Made by a program: the position numbers and the translations under genes. From an uncultured Mucilaginibacter sp. (GTDB lineage Bacteria; Bacteroidota; Bacteroidia; Sphingobacteriales; Sphingobacteriaceae), in NCBI GenBank assembly GCA_913775265.1, contig CAJYJH010000033.1, positions 124,001 through 188,000 of the forward strand: a stretch of 64,000 bases of DNA, written 5' to 3'. Positions 17,747 to 26,666 of the stretch are shown one piece after another (positions within the stretch are counted from its first letter, which is position 1; each line of letters begins with the position of its first letter). Under the pieces are notes generated by a model. It was given only the letters and a program-made list of their open reading frames with translations, ran no database searches and was not told the origin of the DNA.

Positions 17747-20152
17747 ATGAATAAAAGTTACTTTAAGCTGGCATGGCGCAGCCTGCAAAAAAATAAAACG
17801 TTTAGTTTGATCAACGTATTTGGGTTAGCCCTGGGTTTAGCCACCTGCCTGCTCATTATGCTTTACGTAATTGATGAATTAAGTTACGATTATACCAGCC
17901 CTAATGCCTACAGGATATACCGGGTTGACGCTGATATAAAGTATGGCGGTAATGCATCGTCCTATGCCATTACACCTCCGCCTTTGGCTGCTGCCCTGCT
18001 TGCCAATTATCCTGAGGTGCAACAAGCGGTGCGCCTGTATCACGATTTTGGCTTGCGCATAAAAAAAGGCGACGAGAATGTGCAGGAAGAAAAAGTTATT
18101 TATGCTGATGCCGGAGTTTTTAATTTTTTTAATCTCCGTATGCTGGCCGGTAATGCTGATAGAGCACTGGCAGAGCCCAATACCATAGTGATTACAGAGA
18201 ATACAGCTAAGCGGTATTTTAAAAATGCCCGAGCCGCTATAGGCCAAACTCTACGCGCAGAAAATCAGTTAAACTTGAAAGTTACTGGTGTAATTGCTGA
18301 TTTGCCGCCCCAAATGCACTTCAACTATGACTTTTTCATATCCTTTGCCACCAGGCCCGAATATAAAGTGACCGATTGGTTTAGCTATAATGTAAACACG
18401 TATGTGCTGCTTAAGCCATATGCCAGTGCTAAAAACTTGCAGGCTAAATTTCCAGCACTTATACGTAGGGTAACCGAAGGCCAGTCAGAACAGATGAAAA
18501 GCTTTGAAAAGGTGGGTAACTACTTTCGGTTCAACCTTACGCCGCTTACCGATATTCATCTTAAATCTAACCGGCAGTTCGAACTGGGTATTAACGGCAG
18601 TGCAGCTTATGTTTACATATTATCGGCTATCGCTGTGTTTATATTGTTGGTGGCTTGTATAAACTTCATGAACCTGGCCACAGCCCGCTCGGCCAGTCGC
18701 GCCCGCGAAGTAGGCGTACGGAAAGTACTCGGATCATCAAGACAGCATTTAATACTTCAGTTTTTGTCCGAATCGTTACTGCTAACCTTAACGGCATCTA
18801 TCATTGCATTGTTGCTTGCATGGTTAGCATTGCCTTGGTTTAATCAGTTATCAGGTAAGCAGTTTGCTATGAGTATGCATGGTGTTTTAAGTATGCTGCC
18901 TGTGTTTATCTGTCTTATACTACTAGTTAGTTTATTGGCTGGTGCATATCCCGCGTTTTTCTTGTCGGCGTTTAAATCGGTCGCTGTGCTTAAAGGAGCA
19001 TTCAATTCCGGTTTAAAACATGCCCGGCTACGGAGCAGCTTAGTAGTTTTTCAATTCTCAGTTTCCATATTTTTAATAATCAGCACTTTGGTTATTTATA
19101 ATCAGCTTAAATATATCCAAAATAAAAACCTTGGCTTTAATCGTAATCAGGTACTGGTTATCAACCATACCAATATCTTAGGCAAGCAGGCCAAATTACT
19201 GCAACAGCGTATCAGGCAAATAGCCGGTGTAGATGATGCTACGTTAAGTAGCTTTTTACCGGTGGGTGGTAACCGTAATCCGGATGCCGTATTCAACAGT
19301 CCCAAAGTTGACACTAAAAGTGCTCTTTATACAGAAATATGGTACGTAGACGAGCATTATTTAAATACCATGGGCATGACGCTGGCTGCAGGCCGAAACT
19401 TTTCCGAACGTTTAAAAACAGATTCATCTGGCATTATTATCAACCAGGCGGCAGTCCGTATGCTTGGTGTAAATGCCAATGCGGCAGGTCAAAAATTATA
19501 CAGATCATTACCGGGCGGAGCAAAATCTTATAACATACTGGGCGTAGTAAACGATTTTAATTTTAACACGCTAAAAAATAATGTCACGCCGGTGGTAATG
19601 ATATTGCAGGAAGACAGAGGAGCTTTGAGTATAAAAACCAGTTCACATAACTTGCAGGCTTTATTAAACCAAATAGGGCAGGAGTGGAAAGCAATAGCAC
19701 CCGACCACCACTTTGATTATTCGTTTATGAATGAAAGTTTTGATGCCGTTTACCGTTCTGAGCAGCGCTTAGGCAAGCTGTTTATGACTTTTGCTGTATT
19801 AGCCATCATCATTGCTTGTCTTGGTCTTTTAGGATTAGCAGCTTACGCAGCTGAGCAGCGTACCAAAGAAATCGGTATTCGGAAGGTTTTAGGAGCCAGT
19901 GTTGCTAATGTGGTTGTTTTATTATCTCGGGATTTTTTGAAGTTAATTTTAATGGCCGGTGTTTTTGCACTTCCCGTAGCATGGTTATGTATGCGGCAGT
20001 GGTTGCATGGCTTTGCTTACAGGCAAACACTGCCGTGGTATATGTTTATTTTAACCATTTTTGGCGCGTTAATTTTTGCACTGCTAACTATTGGTGCGCA
20101 ATCTGTTAAAGCGGCTCTGAGTAATCCTGTTAAAAGTTTACGTGGAGAGTAA
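17747..20152 (+). CDS. FtsX-like ABC transporter permease (MacB-type periplasmic domains)
   Basis: 801 residues with duplicated architecture. There is an N-terminal helix at about 20-40, a large MacB-type periplasmic domain, and three FtsX-type helices at about 280-405 around ARSASRAREVGVRKVLGSSR. A second helix (about 430-450) and a second periplasmic domain follow, with three final helices at about 680-790 around AEQRTKEIGIRKVLGAS. Such proteins are permease halves of mechanotransmission-type ABC systems. No ATPase gene is adjacent, as is common for these long Bacteroidetes permeases, so the partner is elsewhere. It is a distant paralogue of the permease at 48394-50775. Confidence 0.9.
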   Translation: MNKSYFKLAWRSLQKNKTFSLINVFGLALGLATCLLIMLYVIDELSYDYTSPNAYRIYRVDADIKYGGNASSYAITPPPLAAALLANYPEVQQAVRLYHDFGLRIKKGDENVQEEKVIYADAGVFNFFNLRMLAGNADRALAEPNTIVITENTAKRYFKNARAAIGQTLRAENQLNLKVTGVIADLPPQMHFNYDFFISFATRPEYKVTDWFSYNVNTYVLLKPYASAKNLQAKFPALIRRVTEGQSEQMKSFEKVGNYFRFNLTPLTDIHLKSNRQFELGINGSAAYVYILSAIAVFILLVACINFMNLATARSASRAREVGVRKVLGSSRQHLILQFLSESLLLTLTASIIALLLAWLALPWFNQLSGKQFAMSMHGVLSMLPVFICLILLVSLLAGAYPAFFLSAFKSVAVLKGAFNSGLKHARLRSSLVVFQFSVSIFLIISTLVIYNQLKYIQNKNLGFNRNQVLVINHTNILGKQAKLLQQRIRQIAGVDDATLSSFLPVGGNRNPDAVFNSPKVDTKSALYTEIWYVDEHYLNTMGMTLAAGRNFSERLKTDSSGIIINQAAVRMLGVNANAAGQKLYRSLPGGAKSYNILGVVNDFNFNTLKNNVTPVVMILQEDRGALSIKTSSHNLQALLNQIGQEWKAIAPDHHFDYSFMNESFDAVYRSEQRLGKLFMTFAVLAIIIACLGLLGLAAYAAEQRTKEIGIRKVLGASVANVVVLLSRDFLKLILMAGVFALPVAWLCMRQWLHGFAYRQTLPWYMFILTIFGALIFALLTIGAQSVKAALSNPVKSLRGE

Positions 20153-20162
20153 ACCGATTAGT

Positions 20163-20966
20163 TTACCCTTTCCGTTTCCACAACTGCCCGGTGTAATCCA
20201 GTTCTTCCAATCCCAAAACCACTTTCTGTCCCGAAGTAAAACCAAAAACCGGTTCGTAAGTGTCCTGCAAAAACTTGTTCATTTTGCTTTGGCTAAAAAA
20301 CCAGCAGGGGTAGGATGCATCGTAAAATGCTGGCGGTACTTTTTGTATGGTAAGCCGGTCTTCATGCGATTCGATAAACGCCGTGCGGTCAATCATCAAA
20401 TAAGGTATATCTGAATGTTTGGCTTGGGCAAGCAAGTCGTATGGCTTTTGCATGTACTGTAAGGAGCTTGAAAACAACAGCAGGTGCGGTTTATAATGCG
20501 GCAATACTTCGTCGAGCGAATAGTAGAAGCGTAAATGTTCGTCTTCAAAATTTTTACGACCTTCTTCCACAAACATAGGCTGCTCAATCAAATTCCATTG
20601 CAAGCTATGCAAGTGCTTTAAAAACGGAAAATTCTGCCGGTAGGATGTACCTAACGATCCACCGTAGTCTATTAAACTTAGATGGTTATTATGCTGAGAG
20701 GCAATCCATAGCAAAGCAGCCAACAGGGGATAGGCAACCTCTATATGCGGGTAATTAATGCCGTCGCGTTCATAAGCAAACTGACCGTCTTTTACCTTTA
20801 AAGCGCCTGTTTTAACCCGCTGTAAAACGGAGTTGGCATCGTAACCCGTTGTTTTTTGTTGGGCAGCTTCCCAAGTAGGATAGTTACCGTGCCAGCCGTA
20901 CTTAAAGCTATGACGTGCAACGCGTTTAACAATGGCCGGAATAAACTCGCCTTTTTTTAATGGCAT
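20163..20966 (-). CDS. TIGR04325-family putative methyltransferase
   Basis: 267 residues from the ATG at 20966 (MPLKKGEFIPAI). An upstream in-frame start at 21023 would add 19 residues of hydrophobic sequence (about MGMLCRIKVQLIFYFIFII) that looks like untranslated DNA or an unneeded leader. The SAM-fold part is recognisable by SLIDYGGSLGTSYRQNFPFL (motif I-like, near residue 100). WNLIEQPMFVEEGRKNF, LLLFSSSLQYM and PYLMIDRTAFIES follow. Members are found in cell-surface polysaccharide loci and are thought to methylate sugars or related acceptors; the substrate is unknown. It stands alone, convergent with the permease gene and divergent from recA. Confidence 0.8.
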   Translation of the reverse strand: MPLKKGEFIPAIVKRVARHSFKYGWHGNYPTWEAAQQKTTGYDANSVLQRVKTGALKVKDGQFAYERDGINYPHIEVAYPLLAALLWIASQHNNHLSLIDYGGSLGTSYRQNFPFLKHLHSLQWNLIEQPMFVEEGRKNFEDEHLRFYYSLDEVLPHYKPHLLLFSSSLQYMQKPYDLLAQAKHSDIPYLMIDRTAFIESHEDRLTIQKVPPAFYDASYPCWFFSQSKMNKFLQDTYEPVFGFTSGQKVVLGLEELDYTGQLWKRKG

Positions 20967-21138
20967 AATGATGAAGATAAAATAAAATATAAGCTGTACT
21001 TTTATACGACACAACATGCCCAAAGTGTTTGTTATATCTGTCTGTAAACCTGAAAATATTTGTATACACTATAACTTTTTTACATTTACAGCACTTAAAA
21101 TAATTTACTAATTTTTTTAGTATTTGAACCTAAATAGG

Positions 21139-21146
21139 TATATTTG
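21139..21146 (+). promoter_or_regulatory. recA promoter -7 element
   Basis: TATATTTG is a perfect match to the Bacteroidetes -7 consensus TAnnTTTG. It ends 18 bases before the recA ATG, giving a short leader. The -33 element is not clear. I see no SOS-type palindrome next to it. Confidence 0.55.
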
Positions 21147-21164
21147 TTATAGAAAATAATTAAG

Positions 21165-22184
21165 ATGAGTAACGCAAGCGCAGATAAATTAAAAGCATTG
21201 CAGCTTACACTAGATAAGCTGGAAAAATCATACGGTAAAGGAACCATCATGAAATTGGGTGATTCTGTAATCGAACCTATTGAGGTAATTCCGACCGGTT
21301 CGCTTACCCTCGATTTAGCTTTAGGTGTAGGTGGTTTACCTAAAGGCCGTGTTATTGAAATTTATGGTCCGGAGTCGTCTGGTAAAACAACGCTGGCTAT
21401 CCACGCCATTGCCGAAGCGCAGAAAAAAGGCGGCATTGCAGCCTTTATTGATGCCGAGCATGCCTTCGACCGCTTTTATGCACAAAAATTAGGTGTCGAC
21501 GTAGAGAACCTGCTAATCTCTCAGCCGGATAACGGCGAGCAGGCCTTGGAAATTGCCGATAACCTGATCCGCTCGGGTGCTATTGATATATTGGTAGTTG
21601 ACTCGGTTGCGGCGTTAGTGCCAAAAGGTGAGATTGAAGGTGAGATGGGTGATTCTAAAATGGGTTTACATGCCCGTTTAATGTCTCAGGCATTACGTAA
21701 GCTTACCGGTACCATCAGCAAAACAGGATGTTGCTGTATCTTCATCAACCAGTTGCGTGATAAAATTGGTGTGATGTTCGGTAACCCTGAAACTACTACC
21801 GGAGGTAACGCCCTTAAATTTTATGCTTCAGTACGTTTAGATGTGCGCCGTATATCACAAATCAAGGATAGCGATGAAGTATCAGGTAACCGCGTGAAGG
21901 TGAAAATTGTGAAAAACAAAGTAGCACCGCCATTCCGCTTAGCCGAATTTGATATCATGTTTGGTGAAGGTATCTCTAAGGCCGGTGAGATTATCGACTT
22001 AGGTGTTGAGCATAACATTATCAAAAAATCGGGTTCATGGTTTAGCTATGGCGACAGTCGCTTAGGCCAGGGTCGTGATGCCGTAAAACAACTGATTATT
22101 GATAATCCTGAATTGGCTGAGGAACTGGAAGGTAAGATCAAGGAGGTAGTATCAGGTGAAAACCTGACCGAAGAAGTTGAATAA
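21165..22184 (+). CDS. recA: Recombinase RecA
   Basis: 339 residues. It forms ATP-dependent filaments on single-stranded DNA for homologous recombination and SOS signalling. Walker A is GPESSGKT at 68-75, the Walker B strand is [12 protein letters not shown], and the DNA-binding L2 region begins [22 protein letters not shown]. The C-terminal acidic tail is short. It is monocistronic with its own terminator. All key residues are intact. Confidence 0.99.
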   Translation: MSNASADKLKALQLTLDKLEKSYGKGTIMKLGDSVIEPIEVIPTGSLTLDLALGVGGLPKGRVIEIYGPESSGKTTLAIHAIAEAQKKGGIAAFIDAEHAFDRFYAQKLGVDVENLLISQPDNGEQALEIADNLIRSGAIDILVVDSVAALVPKGEIEGEMGDSKMGLHARLMSQALRKLTGTISKTGCCCIFINQLRDKIGVMFGNPETTTGGNALKFYASVRLDVRRISQIKDSDEVSGNRVKVKIVKNKVAPPFRLAEFDIMFGEGISKAGEIIDLGVEHNIIKKSGSWFSYGDSRLGQGRDAVKQLIIDNPELAEELEGKIKEVVSGENLTEEVE

Positions 22185-22211
22185 GTTTTAGTTTCTTAAA
22201 TAAGTGAAATG

Positions 22212-22245
22212 AAAGCCGCCTTTGTATAAGGGCGGCTTTTTTGTT
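22212..22245 (+). terminator. recA terminator
   Basis: AAAGCCGCC (22212-22220) pairs with GGCGGCTTT (22231-22239) across a 10-base loop, followed by a T-rich tract. Confidence 0.9.
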
Positions 22246-22325
22246 TTATGTAATGTCAGCAAAGCGTCCCTTATACTTTGCCCAAATTTATCCTGATAAA
22301 CACCTGACAAACATTTCGCAGTTGG

Positions 22326-22342
22326 TGTGTTACTTTGACACA
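22326..22342. promoter_or_regulatory. Dyad overlapping the SDR promoter
   Basis: TGTGT-TACTTTG-ACACA is a 5-bp-arm inverted repeat whose centre contains a TTACTTTG string like a -7 box. It lies 26 bases before the SDR start and could be an operator for an unlinked regulator. The evidence is weak. Confidence 0.3.
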
Positions 22343-22367
22343 AACGTTAAATTAAACAACTACTACT

Positions 22368-23216
22368 ATGAGTAAAGTATGGTTTATCACCGGTTGCTCA
22401 ACCGGTTTTGGCCGCGAACTGGCTAAAGAAGTGTTAGCCGCAGGATATCGTGCCGCCGTGGCTTCAAGAAATACCGATGATGTAAAAGATATTGTAGAGG
22501 CTCATCCAGACAATGCTATTGCCGTAAAACTGGATGTTACTAAAGCTGATGAAATTTCGGCTGCAGTTGAGCAAATACAAAGTAAATTTGGGCAGATTGA
22601 TGTTTTAGTGAACAATGCCGGCATTGGCTATTTTGGTGCTATTGAAGAAAGCGAAGAAGACGAAGTACGCCGCATGTTCGAGATCAACTTTTTCGGCTTG
22701 GCTAATGTCACTAAAGCAGTGCTGCCGATTTTGCGTAAACAGCGTAGCGGTCATATTTTAAATGTGGCTTCCATCGGTGGTTTGGTAGGTTTCCCGGCAG
22801 TCGGGTTTTATAATGCCACTAAGTTTGCTGTTGATGGTTTTTCGGAGTCATTAGCTAAAGAAGTTGCTCCGTTAGGTATTAAAGTAACTGTAATTGCACC
22901 AAGCGGTTTCCGTACCGACTGGGCAGGCAGGTCGGCCAATAACAGCAAAATTGTGATTGATGATTATAAAGACACTGCCGGTGCTAACAAAGATAACATT
23001 CGTGGCTATAGCGGCAACCAGCCTGGTGATCCGGTACGTGCAGCCAAGGCGATGATTAAAGCCGTCGAATCTGAGAACCCACCATTGCGCTTGCTGTTGG
23101 GCGAAGCTGCACTAAAAGGTGCCCGTAATAAACTGGATGTATTGAAAAAGGATTTTGATGCCTGGGAAGAAACTACCGTAGGTGCCGATTTCCCTAAAGA
23201 AGAACAAGGCAAATAA
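22368..23216 (+). CDS. Short-chain dehydrogenase/reductase
   Basis: 282 residues with classical SDR features. The NAD(P)-binding TGCSTGFG is at 8-15, NNAG at 82-85, and the catalytic Ser135, Tyr148 and Lys152 (YNATK) are all present. The C-terminal part is longer than in FabG-type enzymes, which fits the group that acts on varied small carbonyls. The substrate cannot be told. An aldo/keto reductase starts 36 bases downstream, so the two are probably one operon of NAD(P)H-dependent carbonyl reductases. Confidence 0.9.
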   Translation: MSKVWFITGCSTGFGRELAKEVLAAGYRAAVASRNTDDVKDIVEAHPDNAIAVKLDVTKADEISAAVEQIQSKFGQIDVLVNNAGIGYFGAIEESEEDEVRRMFEINFFGLANVTKAVLPILRKQRSGHILNVASIGGLVGFPAVGFYNATKFAVDGFSESLAKEVAPLGIKVTVIAPSGFRTDWAGRSANNSKIVIDDYKDTAGANKDNIRGYSGNQPGDPVRAAKAMIKAVESENPPLRLLLGEAALKGARNKLDVLKKDFDAWEETTVGADFPKEEQGK

Positions 23217-23252
23217 CTATTCAAAACAAACCTGTAAATTCTTATAACAATT

Positions 23253-24284
23253 ATGGAACACAGACAATTAGGAGCATCGGGTTTATTTGTGCCCGTACTC
23301 AGTTTTGGTACAGCTACTTTTGGTGGTGGTAACGAGTTTTTTAAAGCTTGGGGCAATACTCAAGTAGATGAAGCCAGGCGCTTAATTAACCTTTGTATGG
23401 ATGCCGGTGTCAACTTTTTTGATACAGCTAATATATATTCCGGCGGAGCCGCCGAAGAAATATTAGGACAGGCACTTGAAGGTATACGTCATCAAACCAT
23501 CCTATCTACTAAAGCCACCTTCCCAATGGGTAATGGTCCAAACGATTTTGGGTCGTCGCGCTCGCATCTCATTAAACAATGTGAAGATAGCCTGCGCCGT
23601 TTAAAAACAGATTACATCGATATCTACCATTTGCACGGCTTTGACGGCAACACGCCTGTTGAAGAAACGCTTAAAACGCTGGATGACTTAATTACCGCAG
23701 GTAAGATACGCTACATTGCATGCTCTAACTTTTCGGGCTGGCATTTAATGAAATCGTTGTCGGTTTCGGAGCGTTATGGTTGGGCGCGTTATGTAGCCCA
23801 TCAGGCTTATTACTCCCTGCTCGACCGTGAGTTTGAATGGGAGCTGATGCCCTTGGGTATCGATCAAAAAGTAAGCACTATCGTATGGAGCCCATTATCT
23901 TCCGGAAGGTTGGGCGGAAAATTCCGTCGTAATCAGTCCGTACCCGAAAATAACCGGATCAGCCAGGGCGGTTCGCACGGACCGGCCACCAATTTTGAAC
24001 TGCTATATAAAATTGTTGATGCATTAGACGAGATTGCTGAAGAAACCGGTAAAACCGTGCCTCAAATAGCGCTCAACTGGTTACTGCAACGGCCTACTGT
24101 AGCCAACATTATTATTGGTGCTCGCGACGAAGAACAATTAAAACAAAACTTAGGTGCTATAGGCTGGAATTTAACTACCAATCAGGTTAAAAAGCTGGAT
24201 GAAGCAAGCGACCGGGACTTGATTTATCCGTACTGGCATCAGCGCCAAAATCCGCAATTAAATCCACCTCCAAAGTTTTATTAA
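23253..24284 (+). CDS. Aldo/keto reductase
   Basis: 343 residues with the AKR TIM-barrel pattern. The catalytic Asp57 and Tyr62 are in FFDTANIYSGG, a Lys is in LSTKATF (near 89) and a His is in IYHLHGFD (near 130). The C-terminal NADP-binding segment is IIIGARDEEQLKQNLGAIGW. It reduces or interconverts aldehydes and ketones with NADPH; the natural substrate is unknown. It is the second gene of the SDR-AKR operon and is followed by a bidirectional terminator that also serves the convergent esterase gene. Confidence 0.92.
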   Translation: MEHRQLGASGLFVPVLSFGTATFGGGNEFFKAWGNTQVDEARRLINLCMDAGVNFFDTANIYSGGAAEEILGQALEGIRHQTILSTKATFPMGNGPNDFGSSRSHLIKQCEDSLRRLKTDYIDIYHLHGFDGNTPVEETLKTLDDLITAGKIRYIACSNFSGWHLMKSLSVSERYGWARYVAHQAYYSLLDREFEWELMPLGIDQKVSTIVWSPLSSGRLGGKFRRNQSVPENNRISQGGSHGPATNFELLYKIVDALDEIAEETGKTVPQIALNWLLQRPTVANIIIGARDEEQLKQNLGAIGWNLTTNQVKKLDEASDRDLIYPYWHQRQNPQLNPPPKFY

Positions 24285-24303
24285 TTACTGGCAGTAAATC
24301 ATT

Positions 24304-24333
24304 AAGCGACCGTTCTATTCAGGGCGGTCGCTT
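24304..24333. terminator. Bidirectional terminator between AKR and esterase genes
   Basis: AAGCGACCG (24304-24312) pairs with CGGTCGCTT (24325-24333), with T-rich sequence on the plus side. The stop codon of the minus-strand esterase gene (24315) lies in the loop. Confidence 0.8.
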
Positions 24334-25313
24334 TTGTTTTGCGCAAAAACTTTATTTAAAAAGCCAGTAATGTAATTTACAGTTGGTGTAAACCAAGGTT
24401 CGAACAAGCAAAATGTATGTGGAGAGTCTGGAAAGGTATAAACTTCGGTATATACCTTTCCTTGATTTAAAGCATTAATATAATCAGTGCGGCCCGCATG
24501 CATACGATCGACAGCACTGTTGATGAGCAGAGTGGGTGGTGTTTTGGGGCTGGCATAAGTAAGCGCTGCGGCCTGTCGCCAGAGTTCGGGGTTTTCTATC
24601 TTATTATATCCAAACCAATAAGTAGCTGCTGAGGTAGATTTACTGTCATCGCCCTCTCCCGATTCAGGGTGGATAAACGCCAGTGTGCCATCAATATCAA
24701 TAATAGCTTGTACCTGCGTACCGTATTTTTTCAATTTCGACTGGTCATCGGCAAAAATCGGGTTGTTGCCGGTTGTTCCCAACAAAGTAGCTAACTGTCC
24801 TCCTGCCGAAAATCCTAATATAGATATCTGGTTAGTATCTACCTGATACTTATCAGCTTTAGCGCGTACCCAACGGATGGCTTCTTTTAAATCTAACACC
24901 GCTGCCGGATATAAAGCTTCGGTTGATAATCGGTAAGCAGGGGTAAAACAAACAAAGCCATTCTCGGCCAATCGTTCGGCTAAAGGGTAGTGTTGTGTGC
25001 GATTGCCCGAGCGCCATCCGCCACCATGCACAATGATGATTGCCGGGCGTTTGCCATTTATTTTTTTAGGCCGGAAAACGTCTAACTGCAACCTTGTATC
25101 TTCTACAGTGCGGTAAATAATGTTGCGCTCATCCTGTACCGAAGGCGGAACACTGTCTTTCACCAAGCGAATTTCCGGATGTTTCTTTTTTGCGTTTAAA
25201 TACGCGCTGTAGTTAGTAAAAGAGGTGTCAGGTTGATGGGTAAGCCCGGTTTTGTTTTGAGCAAAAACACTGATTTGCAATACCGAGAATAAAGTGAGTA
25301 GGCACTTCCGCAT
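24315..25313 (-). CDS. Secreted alpha/beta-hydrolase (esterase/lipase, BD-FAE-like)
   Basis: 332 residues from the ATG at 25313. A start at 25337 would put eight residues before the signal peptide MRKCLLTLFSVLQISVFAQ, so the internal start is chosen. The oxyanion motif is HGGGW, the nucleophile is in GFSAGG, an Asp is in NSAVDRMHAG and the catalytic His is in SPHTF. These mark the hormone-sensitive-lipase-like group that deacetylates polysaccharides or hydrolyses small esters. It is probably periplasmic. No polysaccharide-degrading enzyme is next to it, so the substrate is open. Confidence 0.85.
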   Translation of the reverse strand: MRKCLLTLFSVLQISVFAQNKTGLTHQPDTSFTNYSAYLNAKKKHPEIRLVKDSVPPSVQDERNIIYRTVEDTRLQLDVFRPKKINGKRPAIIIVHGGGWRSGNRTQHYPLAERLAENGFVCFTPAYRLSTEALYPAAVLDLKEAIRWVRAKADKYQVDTNQISILGFSAGGQLATLLGTTGNNPIFADDQSKLKKYGTQVQAIIDIDGTLAFIHPESGEGDDSKSTSAATYWFGYNKIENPELWRQAAALTYASPKTPPTLLINSAVDRMHAGRTDYINALNQGKVYTEVYTFPDSPHTFCLFEPWFTPTVNYITGFLNKVFAQNKSDRPE

Positions 25314-25412
25314 AAATTTTAGGTTATGAGTATACAAGTTTAATTAAAGACTTATAAAAATAGTCACCTTAAATTGATCAAAGCCTTAGTATCTACACTG
25401 TGAAACTATCTC

Positions 25413-25583
25413 TTACTTACCGCCAGTACGTACATACATGTAAACAATGGCAATTACCACAGTCAAAATCAGTACAATTAAACCGGTAACGCCTTTGCGC
25501 TTATCCTGGCGCATTACCCAAATGAGTAAAGCCACTAACGGAATAACGAAAATTAACCAGAAAATTAAAGAAGGTATACTCAT
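25413..25583 (-). CDS. Small two-helix membrane protein, unknown function
   Basis: A 56-residue ORF (MSIPSLIFWLIFVIPLVALL... ending MYVRTGGK). It has two predicted membrane helices, about 5-23 and 34-50, joined by a basic loop RQDKRKG, which should sit in the cytoplasm. It starts nine bases after the tsaD stop on the same strand, so it is in the same transcript. I do not recognise a family. Good hydrophobic pattern, ATG start and tight spacing argue that it is a real gene. Confidence 0.7.
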   Translation of the reverse strand: MSIPSLIFWLIFVIPLVALLIWVMRQDKRKGVTGLIVLILTVVIAIVYMYVRTGGK

Positions 25584-25592
25584 AAACTATTT

Positions 25593-26594
25593 TTAAAATG
25601 GCATCCGGGCCAGTGGTGCCACATGCTGATCGGTAAAGTCGCCTTGTGAATATTTGTAATAGCCTGCAATGGCAATCATAGCTGCGTTGTCGGTACAGTA
25701 GGCCATCCGGGGTACAAACGTGTTCCACTGATGCTTAGCGCCAAGCTCAAGCAAGCCCTGACGCAAACCGGTATTAGCAGATACACCACCTGCCAAGGCT
25801 ATATCTTTTACGCCGTAGGCCTGTGCTGCCTTGCTAAGCTTATTAAGCAAAATAGTGGCAATACGTTTTTCAACAGAAGCGCAAATGTCTTTCAGGTTGT
25901 TTTTTATAAAGTCAGGGTCCTTAGCTTCGTTGTTTTGGATAAAATATAGAATAGCTGTTTTTAAACCGCTAAAGCTAAAGTTGTAACCCGGTATTTGCGG
26001 CTCCGGAAACTTAAACGCATTTGGGTTGCCCAAGCGGGCGTATTTGTCAATTAGTGGTCCGCCAGGGTAAGGCAGTCCTAATATTTTACTGGTTTTATCC
26101 ATGGCCTCGCCGGCGGCATCATCCTGCGTATGGCCAATCACTTCCATATCAAAATAATCTTTCACCAACACAATCTGGGTATGCCCACCCGAAACGGTAA
26201 GGCATAAAAACGGAAAAGATGGTTTTGGATCTTCAATAAAATGAGCCAGAATATGCGCCTGCATATGGTTAACCTCAATCAGCGGAATGTTTTTAGCCAG
26301 AGCAAAAGCTTTAGCAAAAGATACGCCTACTAAAAGTGAACCTAAAAGGCCTGGTCCGCGTGTAAAAGCTACTGCATCAATATCATTTTTGCTTACTTTT
26401 GCGTTAAGTATTGCTTGTTGAACAGCAGGAATGATATTTTGCTGATGAACGCGCGAAGCCAGTTCGGGCACAACACCGCCGTAAGCTTCGTGTATGATTT
26501 GGTTAGCGATGATGTTACTCAACATAACACCATCCGCATACACCGCTGCCGAAGTTTCATCACATGAAGATTCGATTCCTAAAATTACGGGCAC
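25593..26594 (-). CDS. tsaD: tRNA N6-threonylcarbamoyladenosine synthase subunit TsaD
   Basis: 333 residues. It transfers the threonylcarbamoyl group to A37 of ANN-decoding tRNAs, acting with TsaB and TsaE, which are not in this window. The ASKHA-fold metal motif H110-X3-H114 is in NHMQAHILAH. N-terminal ILGIESSCDETSAAVY and C-terminal CTDNAAMIA (Asp metal ligand) are intact. The start is GTG at 26594 (VPVILGIESS read as Met). It is divergent from tamB with only 72 bases between the annotated starts and is followed at once by a small membrane-protein gene. Confidence 0.97.
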   Translation of the reverse strand: MPVILGIESSCDETSAAVYADGVMLSNIIANQIIHEAYGGVVPELASRVHQQNIIPAVQQAILNAKVSKNDIDAVAFTRGPGLLGSLLVGVSFAKAFALAKNIPLIEVNHMQAHILAHFIEDPKPSFPFLCLTVSGGHTQIVLVKDYFDMEVIGHTQDDAAGEAMDKTSKILGLPYPGGPLIDKYARLGNPNAFKFPEPQIPGYNFSFSGLKTAILYFIQNNEAKDPDFIKNNLKDICASVEKRIATILLNKLSKAAQAYGVKDIALAGGVSANTGLRQGLLELGAKHQWNTFVPRMAYCTDNAAMIAIAGYYKYSQGDFTDQHVAPLARMPF

Positions 26595-26666
26595 TGGATA
26601 TGTATATTTTTAAAGGGCAAAATTATTAAAAAAATACTCAAAATAGCGCTTATCCTGGTACTCATT

